Assembly (NCBI GenBank): GCA_038078755.1
Contig: JBBTSQ010000043.1
Span: 1-24,873 of the forward strand
Origin: JBBTSQ01 sp038078755
GTDB lineage: Bacteria > Patescibacteriota > Minisyncoccia > Phycocordibacterales > JBAYGS01
DNA length: 24,873 bases
Direction of reading: 5' to 3'
Shown: one piece after another, positions 13,626 through 20,501 of the stretch
How positions within the stretch are numbered: position 1 is the first letter of the stretch
Layout: every line of letters begins with the position of its first letter
The notes under the pieces: model-generated
What the model saw: only the letters and a program-made list of their open reading frames with translations
The model's database searches: none
Told to the model about the DNA's origin: nothing
Program-made: the position numbers and the translations under genes

Positions 13626-14786
13626 ATGAAACAAATCATCGTAAGTAAGGTGAAATCTATTTGGGTTTCACTTTCAGAGGACCAAATCTGGTTTTTTGCA
13701 ACCACGATCGCAATCCATCTATGTCTCTGGATCCTGATCGGGGTTGGATTCTTTTTATTCGACGGAATTTCTGTCGGAGGAATGAAAATCAAATATAGCA
13801 CCCTCTGGCTCATCTTCTACGTGGGATACATGATCAGCCCCCTTTCGTGGACAAAGATCAATCCCAACGAAGTCGGCGTAAAGCTCTTCTTCGGCAAGCC
13901 GCTCTATGTGGCAAAAGAAGGGCCGACCTACATCGCACTACCCTTCATAAACGTAGTGCGTCTTCCAACGACCACCGTAAGTTTTGATGTTCCCGCTACC
14001 GGTGAAATGGTTCGGGTAACATTCAAAAGCGATGCGGGTAGTGCTGGCCAGACAATCACTGATCCAGCGATGCGTTCTGTCACCTGTGAGCCCCAACTCA
14101 CAGCGACATTCGTCATCGACGACCCTAAGAACTTTCTTCGGGTAACCCCCGGTGTCGAAGCGGCAAAAGCGCAGCTCGCCGACTATATTGTGAGTGTGCT
14201 TCAAGAGATGGTTGCCAAGAAGACAGCGCGAGAAGTGCTTGATAAGCTCGGTGATTTCAATAAAGATCTCACCAATGGAGTCATGTCGTTGATAGACATC
14301 CCCCAAGTCTCTCCTGGACAACCCGCACCAGTGACTCAAGCGTTCGACTGGGGTGTTAGAGTCCAAGTTGTGCTCAAAGACATCGGCCTCCCACACAAAG
14401 TCAACACCGAGTTGGCAGAGATGGCGGCCGCCGTTGCCCAACCTGAAAAAGCCAAACACCTCGGGGAAGCGAAGCGAGTTGATGCAGTCAAAGTCGCTGA
14501 AGCAAAACGTGATGCAGCAGCACTTGATGTTGCCGCAGCTGATTTTGAACGTCAAGCAGCAAAGACGCGTGGCGAAGGCGAAGGCGCCCGACTTCACGCA
14601 ATCGCAAACACAACGGGTGTCGAACCATCCGCAGTGCTCGCCCAAGAAACTGCCGTGAAAATTGTTGGTGCACTACCCAAGACACTTACAACCCTAGCGG
14701 TTGGAGGAGATAGTGGAGCTATGGGTGCGGCAGGAGCGATCGCATCGGCTCTTAAGGGCGGTAGCCCGAATGGAGGAAATGTATGA
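13626..14786 (+). CDS. SPFH/band 7 membrane protein
   Basis: The 386-aa protein has two N-terminal transmembrane segments (about residues 22-46 and 57-73), then a band 7 / SPFH domain starting at INPNEVGVKLFFGKPLYVAKEGP. An alanine-rich helical region with repeated AKR/EAK follows (about 270-330, likely coiled coil), then a Gly/Ala-rich tail. Such proteins form large membrane-bound oligomeric scaffolds (stomatin, prohibitin, flotillin, HflK/C); the precise subfamily is unclear. AAGGA lies about 5 bases upstream of the ATG, behind a TTGACT-17-TATACT promoter. Its stop overlaps the start of the next gene (ATGA), so the two are translationally coupled. No protease or NfeD-type partner gene is adjacent. 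Confidence 0.85.
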   Translation: MKQIIVSKVKSIWVSLSEDQIWFFATTIAIHLCLWILIGVGFFLFDGISVGGMKIKYSTLWLIFYVGYMISPLSWTKINPNEVGVKLFFGKPLYVAKEGPTYIALPFINVVRLPTTTVSFDVPATGEMVRVTFKSDAGSAGQTITDPAMRSVTCEPQLTATFVIDDPKNFLRVTPGVEAAKAQLADYIVSVLQEMVAKKTAREVLDKLGDFNKDLTNGVMSLIDIPQVSPGQPAPVTQAFDWGVRVQVVLKDIGLPHKVNTELAEMAAAVAQPEKAKHLGEAKRVDAVKVAEAKRDAAALDVAAADFERQAAKTRGEGEGARLHAIANTTGVEPSAVLAQETAVKIVGALPKTLTTLAVGGDSGAMGAAGAIASALKGGSPNGGNV

Positions 14787-15304
14787 GCGCTGTCATTCCA
14801 ATCATCATCACCATCATCGGGATAGGGGTGATTCTGTGGGGGATCGTAAGTTGTCAAAGACAACAGCAGGCGAAGCCCTCTACAAATCCACCTAACACCC
14901 CTCCCCCTCAAGGCGGGGGTGTCTGGCAGAAAATGAAGAGTGGCAGGGTTTTAACAATCGTCATCTCGATCGCCCTCATCTGTGCTCTCGCCTACGGGTG
15001 TAGCAAGATGAAATTCGCTGGAAATAGCGGGGTGGTGGGAGCAATCCCCCCTCCTCCCAAATCGGAGATTCACCTGACAGCCTACCCAGACCGATTGGTC
15101 GAGGCAGCAGTATGGGAGAAGTTTGGTTCTAAGGTGGATTACGAGATAGTCCGCCGAGGAAATGTCTGGGCTTACCCAGACAGAAAAACCAATTCGGTCC
15201 TGCTCACCCCACTCAATATGAAAACAAGGGTGGGCGCGGAATGGATGATCTCCTTTCGGTCTGCCGAAAGCGGACCGGTAGAAGTAGTTCTTCGTGTGAA
15301 GTGA
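14783..15304 (+). CDS. Two-pass membrane protein coupled to the SPFH gene, unknown function
   Basis: The 173-aa protein overlaps the SPFH gene by 4 bases (ATGA), with GGAGG 6 bases before its ATG. It has a transmembrane helix at residues 4-22, a Pro/Gln/Gly-rich loop (NPPNTPPPQGGG), a second helix at about 56-72 and a C-terminal soluble domain of about 100 residues beginning after a PPPP segment. That domain includes VWAYPDRKTNSVLLTP and WMISFRSAES and looks beta-rich. I recognise no family. The coupling suggests it acts with the SPFH protein, possibly as its binding partner. A terminator follows at 15314. Confidence 0.8.
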   Translation: MSAVIPIIITIIGIGVILWGIVSCQRQQQAKPSTNPPNTPPPQGGGVWQKMKSGRVLTIVISIALICALAYGCSKMKFAGNSGVVGAIPPPPKSEIHLTAYPDRLVEAAVWEKFGSKVDYEIVRRGNVWAYPDRKTNSVLLTPLNMKTRVGAEWMISFRSAESGPVEVVLRVK

Positions 15305-15313
15305 TGAAAACGC

Positions 15314-15350
15314 CCCCGTGGTTGCGCAAGCGATCACGGGGTTTTCTTTT
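15314..15350 (+). terminator. Terminator of the SPFH operon
   Basis: CCCCGTG (15314-15320) pairs with CACGGGG (15335-15341) and is followed by TTTTCTTTT, 9 bases after the stop codon. Confidence 0.85.
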
Positions 15351-15378
15351 AAAAGTATGAAGTAAAATGTATAAAGCT

Positions 15379-15463
15379 TTCGTTAGGTCTTGCCTAACGA
15401 AGATACTCAAAAGAAAAGTGGCGCAGGCAAAGCCTGCNNNNNNNNNNCCCCCACTTTTCTTTT
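15379..15463. terminator. Nested hairpins and 10-N gap between convergent operons
   Basis: TTCGTTAGG-TCTTG-CCTAACGAA (15379-15401) is followed by AAAAGAAAAGTGG (15409-15421), which pairs with 15451-15463. Inside lie GCAGGC-AAA-GCCTGC (15423-15437) and the 10-N run at 15438-15447. The long A/T-flanked stem suits a bidirectional terminator for the SPFH operon and the pilin operon. The gap sits at the hairpin apex, so its sequence is unreliable. Confidence 0.6.
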
Positions 15464-15498
15464 TGATCTTGATTCTTAAATCTAAATTCTATTTTTAC

Positions 15499-15789
15499 CT
15501 ACGCCCCGATCGGAGCGATGGTTGCCTGAATGAAGTTTATCAACCCGTATGCGCTGACCATAATGACAATACCCACCACTCCCCAGAGCATATGTTGTTG
15601 TCCTTCACTTCGAGCAGTCGTATCTTCGGAATCTTTGATGAACTTAAACACCCCCCAGAGAAAATAGAGCACAGCGACACCAAACAAGAATTGTATGAGT
15701 GGATTGACTACAAACTCCAATACTTTCGATATCAAGGGATCAGCCGCATTGGCATTAATAGCGGCGTAGACTGTGCTGACCAAAGACAT
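15499..15789 (-). CDS. Small two-TM pilin-like protein (TrbC/VirB2-like), fifth paralogue
   Basis: The 96-aa protein has two hydrophobic helices (about 32-52 and 67-87) joined by a short charged loop (KDSEDTTARSEGQQ). The second helix block WGVVGIVIMVSAYGLINFI matches YGLIALFVMVSIWGLVNIL in the adjacent gene. The fold pattern is that of TrbC/VirB2 pilins, which build conjugative pili in other bacteria. The signal sequence is weak: a short segment ends near AAINANAADP. It begins 3 bases after the stop of the 15793-16155 gene and is the last gene of the operon. Pilin identity is inferred from topology and tandem paralogy. Confidence 0.75.
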   Translation of the reverse strand: MSLVSTVYAAINANAADPLISKVLEFVVNPLIQFLFGVAVLYFLWGVFKFIKDSEDTTARSEGQQHMLWGVVGIVIMVSAYGLINFIQATIAPIGA

Positions 15790-15792
15790 AGA

Positions 15793-16155
15793 TTAAATAG
15801 CGCTTCGCTCAAAGCTACTGACATCAGGAAGCGTGGTAGGAACTGTGTTTGACTGAAGTTGGAATGTACCAGTCAAGATATTGACCAATCCCCAGATAGA
15901 CACCATCACAAAAAGGGCGATCAAACCGTACAAGATATTATTTTTGTAGTTTGCCTTATTTTCTTCATCACCAAAGGCATATTTGAAAGCGCCATAGATG
16001 GTGTAGACTACTGCCAACGCGATAATAATAGTGACCACTCGATTGATGACATTGAGTGTTGTTGTATACAAATCGCCCGAATTATTGACCGTATACTGTG
16101 CCAAAGCTAGTGCTGGCAAAGCGAGAGTCGAAAGTGCAATTGCAAATTTCTTCAT
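15793..16155 (-). CDS. Pilin-like protein (TrbC/VirB2-like), fourth paralogue
   Basis: The 120-aa protein has a clear signal peptide (MKKFAIALSTLALPALALA), then two transmembrane helices split by a charged loop (FGDEENKANYKNN). The second helix ILYGLIALFVMVSIWGLVNIL is almost the same as in the 135-aa paralogue. A TATACT box with a poor -35 lies about 45 bases upstream (16196-16201), so it may have an extra promoter. 95 bases separate it from the upstream gene. The role is inferred as a pilin subunit or inner-membrane pore-forming homologue. Confidence 0.78.
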   Translation of the reverse strand: MKKFAIALSTLALPALALAQYTVNNSGDLYTTTLNVINRVVTIIIALAVVYTIYGAFKYAFGDEENKANYKNNILYGLIALFVMVSIWGLVNILTGTFQLQSNTVPTTLPDVSSFERSAI

Positions 16156-16250
16156 AAAAATGATTACTTGCTAATAATTAATGACTATCTTTCTAGTATA
16201 CCACACCCAACTTCCACGCAATACACCCCTGTGGATACCCCAAAGGAGTC

Positions 16251-16658
16251 TTATACACTCAACGTGGGCACAACTGGCCGAGTGCTGTCGTCCAAATTAA
16301 AGGTGTTGACGAGAATATTGACCAATCCCCAGACAGACACCATAACGAAAATGCCCACCAATCCATAGAGGATAGAATTTCGCGCCTCATCTTTCTTCTC
16401 TCCTTCGGCCTTGATCAAGACAAACGCGAGATAGACCACCCACATCACCCCAAGCGCAAGAATAACCACAATGATGTCATTGATCACGTTGAGCGAGAAA
16501 GATACCAAATCAGGAAATGTCCTGATCCGCTCCGGCAGAGAGGCCACATCTTCTGCGGCGTGCGCCACCGAAATCCCGTATCCCAAAAAGACACCGAGTG
16601 TCCCGCCCACAATGCTCCCCCACCGACTGATCATGCGAATTATTTGTTGCATAGACAT
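16251..16658 (-). CDS. Pilin-like protein (TrbC/VirB2-like), third paralogue
   Basis: The 135-aa protein has an N-terminal signal segment ending near VAHAAED, then two helices around the loop KAEGEKKDEARNS. The second helix reads ILYGLVGIFVMVSVWGLVNIL, the shared signature of this cluster. TATAAT at 16662-16667 lies 3 bases before this ATG and 9 before the in-frame ATG at 16652. By the pattern of other genes here the shorter start may be the true one. The C-terminal tail is Pro/Val-rich. Confidence 0.76.
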   Translation of the reverse strand: MSMQQIIRMISRWGSIVGGTLGVFLGYGISVAHAAEDVASLPERIRTFPDLVSFSLNVINDIIVVILALGVMWVVYLAFVLIKAEGEKKDEARNSILYGLVGIFVMVSVWGLVNILVNTFNLDDSTRPVVPTLSV

Positions 16659-16677
16659 TACATTATATTAATAGCAC

Positions 16678-17073
16678 TCATCCTACTATACCATTGATCG
16701 TGGCTTTGATAATCTGCGCCAATCCCCACGCTCCGAGCAGTAGGGCGGTACCCAGCACGGTGTTAAAAAAGGCATTTGATGCTTCGGTGCGTTTTTCCGA
16801 ATTACCTTGAGCCGTGACAAATAGAAATCCTGAATAAATGAACGCCACTGCCGCCACAAAGATCCCGATTTTAAGGAAAATGGCTAAAACCGATTTTACA
16901 AAATCATAAATGGTGCCGTTTTGCTGACCCAGTGGATTAGGCAAGCCACCACCACGAGTGGTTTCGGTCGCAGCATTGCCTGTTGTTTCAGCCCACACCA
17001 GACTAGGGGCCGTCGCGACCAAAAACAACATACTCATCACCACACCAAAAAAGATACCTCGTATATATTTCAT
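16678..17073 (-). CDS. Pilin-like protein (TrbC/VirB2-like), second paralogue
   Basis: The 131-aa protein has a signal peptide (about residues 1-28, ending SLVWAET), a Gly/Asn-rich linker (GGGLPNPLGQQNG) and two helices separated by QGNSEKRTEASN. The end WGLAQIIKATINGI is a divergent form of the cluster signature. The frame opens at 17091 but that start would overlap the upstream stop. The ATG at 17073, 4 bases after that stop, gives a proper signal peptide, so I chose it. Confidence 0.76.
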   Translation of the reverse strand: MKYIRGIFFGVVMSMLFLVATAPSLVWAETTGNAATETTRGGGLPNPLGQQNGTIYDFVKSVLAIFLKIGIFVAAVAFIYSGFLFVTAQGNSEKRTEASNAFFNTVLGTALLLGAWGLAQIIKATINGIVG

Positions 17074-17077
17074 ATTA

Positions 17078-17542
17078 TTATTGTAAACCACTGGTAAAGG
17101 TTGAATCGAGCAAGCCGTCGAGCGCGAGATCGACGATATACCACGCCGCGAGCATCAAAAGCATCCCCTTAAGCACTTTAAACATTGCTTCTTTCGCCTC
17201 TCCCCTGACCTTGGTATCCCCTCCAGCAGTCATCATCTTAAAGCCGAACCACCCAAATACTCCCGCCGCGAGCGGTACGGCAAAAAGGATGCAGGCCTTG
17301 ATGATGCGCTGGATACCAATGATGAATGTCTGATAATTGCACGGCTGATCAGCCCGTGTAGGATCGCACGGCACCAATTGGAAATTGCTTTGAGCGGGAT
17401 CGCTACTACCGATCTCCGCAGAGACTGGAAGCACAAAGACAAAAGAGAGGGCAAGAGAAGAAAAAATAGTGACAAAAAGACCGAAAGAATATACTGATCG
17501 GATTACGGCAAAAAGAATCGGGTGATTTTGTCGATTTTTCAT
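17078..17542 (-). CDS. Pilin-like protein (TrbC/VirB2-like), first paralogue
   Basis: The 154-aa protein has a long signal segment ending near LPVSAEI, a short exported region with a cysteine pair (VPCDPTRADQPCNYQ) that could form a disulfide, then two helices with the loop AGGDTKVRGEAKEA. It keeps the GGDxKxRxEAKxA pattern common in bacterial pilin-like proteins of this type. The ATG follows the stop of the solute-binding protein gene after one base, so translation is coupled. Confidence 0.76.
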   Translation of the reverse strand: MKNRQNHPILFAVIRSVYSFGLFVTIFSSLALSFVFVLPVSAEIGSSDPAQSNFQLVPCDPTRADQPCNYQTFIIGIQRIIKACILFAVPLAAGVFGWFGFKMMTAGGDTKVRGEAKEAMFKVLKGMLLMLAAWYIVDLALDGLLDSTFTSGLQ

Positions 17543-17543
17543 A

Positions 17544-18833
17544 TTATTTTAAGGTAGCGTCTAGCTGATCATGCGCTTCCGAAATTGCTTCTGCCAATCG
17601 TAGCCGACCAGACGACACCGATTCAATCAAATTTTTGAAAATGGTGTTCGTCTGGAAACGATTTGGATCGAGCCATCCTTTTGCCACTAAAGCTGAATCG
17701 TAGAATACTGCCTTGTATGGATCACTCGGTCGCACTGACAGAGCATCGCGTCGAACCGGAGGTAAATTGAGTACCGCACTAGCGTCAACAACAGCCTGTG
17801 GAGCAGTGAGGCTAAACAAATTGGCAACCGTACCAGATGGATTGGTGCTACCTCGGACGAGCGCTACTGCGTAGATGTTTCCGTAGGTACTCTTGAGACC
17901 GTCGAGAGAGGTTTGGGGCAAGAGTGCGACATCAAAATTCAAATTAGGATTTTTGGTGCGCAAGAGAGCGAGCTCGCTCGCAAAGCCGATGTAGGTAGCG
18001 AGATCCCCCGCCAAAAATTCTTGCCGCGCAGAAGTAAATGACCGGTTCCACGAATACATTGATTTCTGGGGATCAGCAAATTGGGTATAAAACCGGAGCA
18101 CCGACTCGGCAGGCACAAAACCCTGAAGACCATCTTTCAGCGCGCTTTCATAGCGACCATTTTTAATCTTTACAATCGGTGTCCCCGCTTGGAGCAGTAA
18201 CCCCGAAATAATTTCCTTGGCGTTCTCAATGTTTTGATACTCACCCAGAGCCACAGCGGATTTGGTAATAACCGGATCTCCCAGACCTTTTCGTACGGTG
18301 AGTTTGGGGGTAATAATTAAAAAATCTTGCCACAACCGAGGCGGTGTCGCCAAGCCTGCCGTGGCAAACAAATCACGATTCCAATAGAGCACCAACGGAT
18401 CAATGGTGAACGGCAATCCCAGCGCTCCGTTTGCGGTCAAAAACAACTCTCCTTCGGACACAAAGGTGTCGCGAAAGTCTCGTTCGGAAAAAGTTTCAAA
18501 AGGAATTGGCACCAATTTGTCGGCGTATGTGATGATAGAATCTTGAGCAATCAAGACCGCGTCTGGTCCACGTCCAGATGCCAACGCTTCGATAAATTCT
18601 TGGTCAAACGTATCAGAATCTTTTTCTACATAAGTCACGTCAACTTCCGCTTGGACGATACGAACCCTACTCAAAATGCTCTGCATCGCGGAGCTCGGAA
18701 GCGTCCCCCACAGTACGGTAGTGCCCCGAGGTGATTGTGACGTATTTCGAGTCAGAGAAAACACCGTCACCCCAACCACGGTAAAGATCACACACAGCGC
18801 GAGCAAAATAATTTGAAATCGAGTAAGCGACAT
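17544..18833 (-). CDS. Extracellular solute-binding protein, family 1
   Basis: The 429-aa protein resembles the sugar-type (family 1, MalE-like) ABC-transporter binding proteins. It has an N-terminal membrane anchor (about residues 8-28) with no lipobox cysteine, then segments such as GRGPDAVLI, LGLPFTIDPLVLYWNRDLF and FLAGDLATYIGFASELALL that are typical of the fold. No permease or ATPase gene is near. Instead it heads an operon with five pilin-like genes, which start 1 base after its stop. A shared surface function with the pilins is therefore as plausible as import. The ATG lies 7 bases after TATAAT, which suggests a leaderless mRNA. Confidence 0.85.
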   Translation of the reverse strand: MSLTRFQIILLALCVIFTVVGVTVFSLTRNTSQSPRGTTVLWGTLPSSAMQSILSRVRIVQAEVDVTYVEKDSDTFDQEFIEALASGRGPDAVLIAQDSIITYADKLVPIPFETFSERDFRDTFVSEGELFLTANGALGLPFTIDPLVLYWNRDLFATAGLATPPRLWQDFLIITPKLTVRKGLGDPVITKSAVALGEYQNIENAKEIISGLLLQAGTPIVKIKNGRYESALKDGLQGFVPAESVLRFYTQFADPQKSMYSWNRSFTSARQEFLAGDLATYIGFASELALLRTKNPNLNFDVALLPQTSLDGLKSTYGNIYAVALVRGSTNPSGTVANLFSLTAPQAVVDASAVLNLPPVRRDALSVRPSDPYKAVFYDSALVAKGWLDPNRFQTNTIFKNLIESVSSGRLRLAEAISEAHDQLDATLK

Positions 18834-18840
18834 AGATGGT

Positions 18841-18868
18841 ATTATACTTTTCTAAAAATAAGTCCAAA
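18841..18868 (-). promoter_or_regulatory. Promoter of the binding-protein/pilin operon (leaderless type)
   Basis: On the minus strand, TTTGGA (18863-18868), 16 bases, TATAAT (18841-18846), 7 bases, ATG at 18833. It overlaps the 3' end of the methyltransferase gene. Confidence 0.65.
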
Positions 18869-19372
18869 ATGGTGTTCGCCGGCGGGAATTTCTTTTTCAA
18901 ACGACAATGAAGCGGTCGCCGCAAGCACTTTGACCGCGCTCTCGGTCACCACATCAGACGGCGCAGGTCCGGTCCCCCCAAAGGATTCTGACCAGTCTAC
19001 CACAAGCATTCTTCCCCGAGCTTTGAGTACACGCTTTGCTTCATTCACCACCGCTTGTTTTTCGGGAACCTGAAAGAGGAGGTTGGCAATGATCACCCAA
19101 TCGACGCTGGCGTCTTTGAGCTTACTGCCTTTTTGCGCTTCAACATCACCCCAGATCACTTCGATATTGCGAACGCCTTGATTTTCGGCGAGCGTCTTTA
19201 ATCGCTCGAGCAAGTCTTTCTGGACATCAATCGAATAGACCTTGCCACTGCCAGATGCAAGCGCTCGGCCCGCCGCCACTGAATAAAATCCGGAACCGGC
19301 GCCGAAGTCGGCCACGATTGATTCAGGAGAAAGTTCAAGACTATCTAGTATTACTTGCGGATCAGAAAACAT
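18842..19372 (-). CDS. SAM-dependent methyltransferase (class I)
   Basis: The 176-aa protein has the Rossmann motifs of class I methyltransferases: motif I VADFGAGSGFYSVAAG, the acidic end of strand 2 in VYSIDVQ, WGDVEA (motif II region), and the post-motif block VPEKQAVVNEAKRVLKARGRMLVVDW, reminiscent of UbiE-like enzymes. The substrate is unknown. The open frame begins at a TTG at 19429, but the ATG at 19372 lies 7 bases after TATCCT and starts just before the fold, so I chose it. The stop is 8 bases from the next start, and the next operon's promoter overlaps this gene's end. Confidence 0.85.
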   Translation of the reverse strand: MFSDPQVILDSLELSPESIVADFGAGSGFYSVAAGRALASGSGKVYSIDVQKDLLERLKTLAENQGVRNIEVIWGDVEAQKGSKLKDASVDWVIIANLLFQVPEKQAVVNEAKRVLKARGRMLVVDWSESFGGTGPAPSDVVTESAVKVLAATASLSFEKEIPAGEHHFGLIFRKV

Positions 19373-19502
19373 AGTAAGTAGGATAAAATTGACGCACTCC
19401 TTTGTTGCTTCGCTCGTTTGCTCCCGCAACGTACTTCTGTACGTTTTGGTCGCAAGCCTCGCTCGCGCCTCGGATTACATTCAATTGTATCCTACTTAGT
19501 AT
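19371..19502. repeat. Inverted-repeat-bounded segment at the methyltransferase start
   Basis: Arms of 22 bases (19371-19392 and 19481-19502, TCAATTNTATCCTACTTA on the inner strand) match at 20 of 22 positions. They enclose about 88 bases with a further hairpin, ACGTAC-TTCT-GTACGT, and TCGCTCG repeats. The left arm holds the methyltransferase start codon and its -10-like box. Confidence 0.7.
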
Positions 19503-19522
19503 ACCATCTCTTTCAAGCAAAC

Positions 19523-19547
19523 AAAAAGCCACCCTGGGGAGAGTGGC
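19523..19547 (-). terminator. Terminator of the 19566-19976 gene
   Basis: On the minus strand, GCCAC, a 10-base loop, GTGGC, then TTTTTG, about 20 bases after the stop codon. Confidence 0.7.
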
Positions 19548-19565
19548 CGACGTTGAGAAGATGTG

Positions 19566-19976
19566 TCAATCTGCGGATGGCTTCTGAACGTCCATTTTCG
19601 GCATTGAACCAAACACCCGGAATGTATCTTTGATTGCCTGACACCAGTAGAGCGCAAAAAGTATGATAAAAAACCAGAGGTAGCCAGTTCCTATCTCAAG
19701 AGGTCTTCGGAAGATGATCGCGAACAATTCAATGATCAGCAGACACCAGAAGAATGATGACAGGAGTGATCGAAGCGCCTCATCCTCTTCGAGTTTGAAG
19801 AGAAGTATCAATAATACTGCTCCCCAAAGCCAATACTCATTATCAGTGATCTCGGCGCAGAGGATGAATCCAATAAAGACAATCGTGAGAAAGCAAAAAA
19901 AGATATGCAACTTTTTCATAGAACATTTTTCAGAAGTCCAAAAACGAAAGCTTTTGGTCACAGCGCCGAAGCGCAC
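19566..19976 (-). CDS. Small multi-pass membrane protein, unknown function
   Basis: The 136-aa protein has three to four hydrophobic segments (KLHIFFCFLTIVFIGFILC, WGAVLLILLF, SSFFWCLLIIELFAIIF, GYLWFFIILFALYWCQ) with a short acidic loop (KLEEDEAL) and a polar C-terminus. No family is recognised. I chose the GTG start at 19976 because AGAAAGG lies exactly 7 bases upstream, the same arrangement as the ATG at 839, and a TTGACT-17-TATAAT promoter sits at 19998-20026. An internal ATG at 19919 has no such site but would place the first helix nearer the N-terminus. It forms a single-gene unit with promoter and terminator. Confidence 0.7.
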   Translation of the reverse strand: MRFGAVTKSFRFWTSEKCSMKKLHIFFCFLTIVFIGFILCAEITDNEYWLWGAVLLILLFKLEEDEALRSLLSSFFWCLLIIELFAIIFRRPLEIGTGYLWFFIILFALYWCQAIKDTFRVFGSMPKMDVQKPSAD

Positions 19977-19997
19977 TCCTGTACCTTTCTATCTTCT

Positions 19998-20026
19998 ATT
20001 ATACACCCAATGATATAGAAAGTCAA
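19998..20026 (-). promoter_or_regulatory. Promoter of the 19566-19976 gene
   Basis: On the minus strand, TTGACT (20021-20026), 17 bases, TATAAT (19998-20003). It shares GGGTGTATA and much of the spacer with the 918-946 promoter. The leader is about 15 bases. Confidence 0.82.
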
Positions 20027-20270
20027 GTACTTTTGAGTAATTATTTTAAGCCTAACTAGAGGCGTATTTTACACTTTTTCCTGTGGCGTGGCTCAACCAA
20101 GCCTTAAAAGTGCTGAACGGCTCACTCCCGCACGGCTTGCGGGAGTGAGCCGTTCAGGCATTTCATGGCTCTACCACAACGCCGTTTGGGAAATTATTAC
20201 ACGGTTTTTGACACAGTGACTTTCGGCGCTTTTTGGTCAAAATTAGGTTAAAGGCTCAACCCATTTGGGG
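20027..20270. repeat. Long hairpin-rich intergenic element, copy B
   Basis: This gene-free stretch aligns with 8133-8460: TTTTAAG near the start, the 18-bp-arm hairpin 20114-20156 (TGAACGGCTCAC arm, 7-base loop ACGGCTT), ATGGCTCTAC, GCCGTTTGG, GGAAATTAT, and AAAGGCTCAACCC at the end. It lacks the 64-base double hairpin of copy A. GGCTCAACCAAGCC (20090-20103) is shared with the elements at 983 and 2294. Confidence 0.8.
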
Positions 20271-20303
20271 AGGTATGAAGTATAAAGGCATGGGGACAAA
20301 CCT

Positions 20304-20340
20304 CCCCCGATTTTGCTCTACAAAATCGGGGGCTTTTCTT
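20304..20340 (+). terminator. Strong terminator with no upstream gene
   Basis: CCCCCGATTTTG, a 5-base loop and its 12-bp complement are followed by CTTTTCTT. No plus-strand gene ends upstream before 15304, so it may end an unannotated transcript over copy B. A frame of 23 codons from 20275 also crosses it, but its GGGGAGG lies only one base before the ATG. Confidence 0.7.
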
Positions 20341-20361
20341 CATTAGAAATTATAATTTATG

Positions 20362-20443
20362 AATTATCTCGCTCCGCAGGAGATCTGGCAAAGCCAGAGA
20401 AATTTCTGCTCTGGTCTGTTGTCTGTGTTCTGTTATCTCTTGT
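20362..20443. repeat. Hairpin module (reverse copy) plus TCTGT-type repeat
   Basis: 20362-20398 is the exact reverse complement of 7031-7067. It is followed at 20410-20443 by CTGGTCTGTTGTCTGTGTTC and further bases matching 8521-8555. Confidence 0.8.
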
Positions 20444-20463
20444 CCTCCCATCTCCCCACACAC

Positions 20464-20492
20464 TTGCATCCCGCAAGGGGAAATGCTATACT
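20464..20492 (+). promoter_or_regulatory. secG promoter (leaderless type)
   Basis: TTGCAT (20464-20469), 17 bases, TATACT (20487-20492), 9 bases, ATG at 20502. Confidence 0.7.
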
Positions 20493-20501
20493 CTTTCCGC
20501 A

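Noticed and set aside
13938..14645. A 235-codon minus-strand frame inside the SPFH gene
   Set aside because: It is a shadow of the well-supported SPFH gene with no start signals, and its Cys/Phe-rich composition is unlike a real protein.
14784..14786. Reassignment of UGA to glycine (code 25)
   Set aside because: UGA ends several genes at sensible lengths followed by terminators, and the core proteins show no in-frame UGA.
15499..17542. A complete type IV secretion system
   Set aside because: Only pilin-like small membrane proteins are present; no VirB4, VirB6, VirD4 or relaxase gene is in the window.
20275..20346. A 23-codon peptide gene after GGGGAGG
   Set aside because: The ribosome site is only one base from the ATG and the frame runs through the terminator hairpin.
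20313..20501. A 63-codon N-terminal extension of SecG
   Set aside because: It would be read through a strong terminator, an exact repeat and the secG promoter; the ATG at 20502 gives the normal protein.
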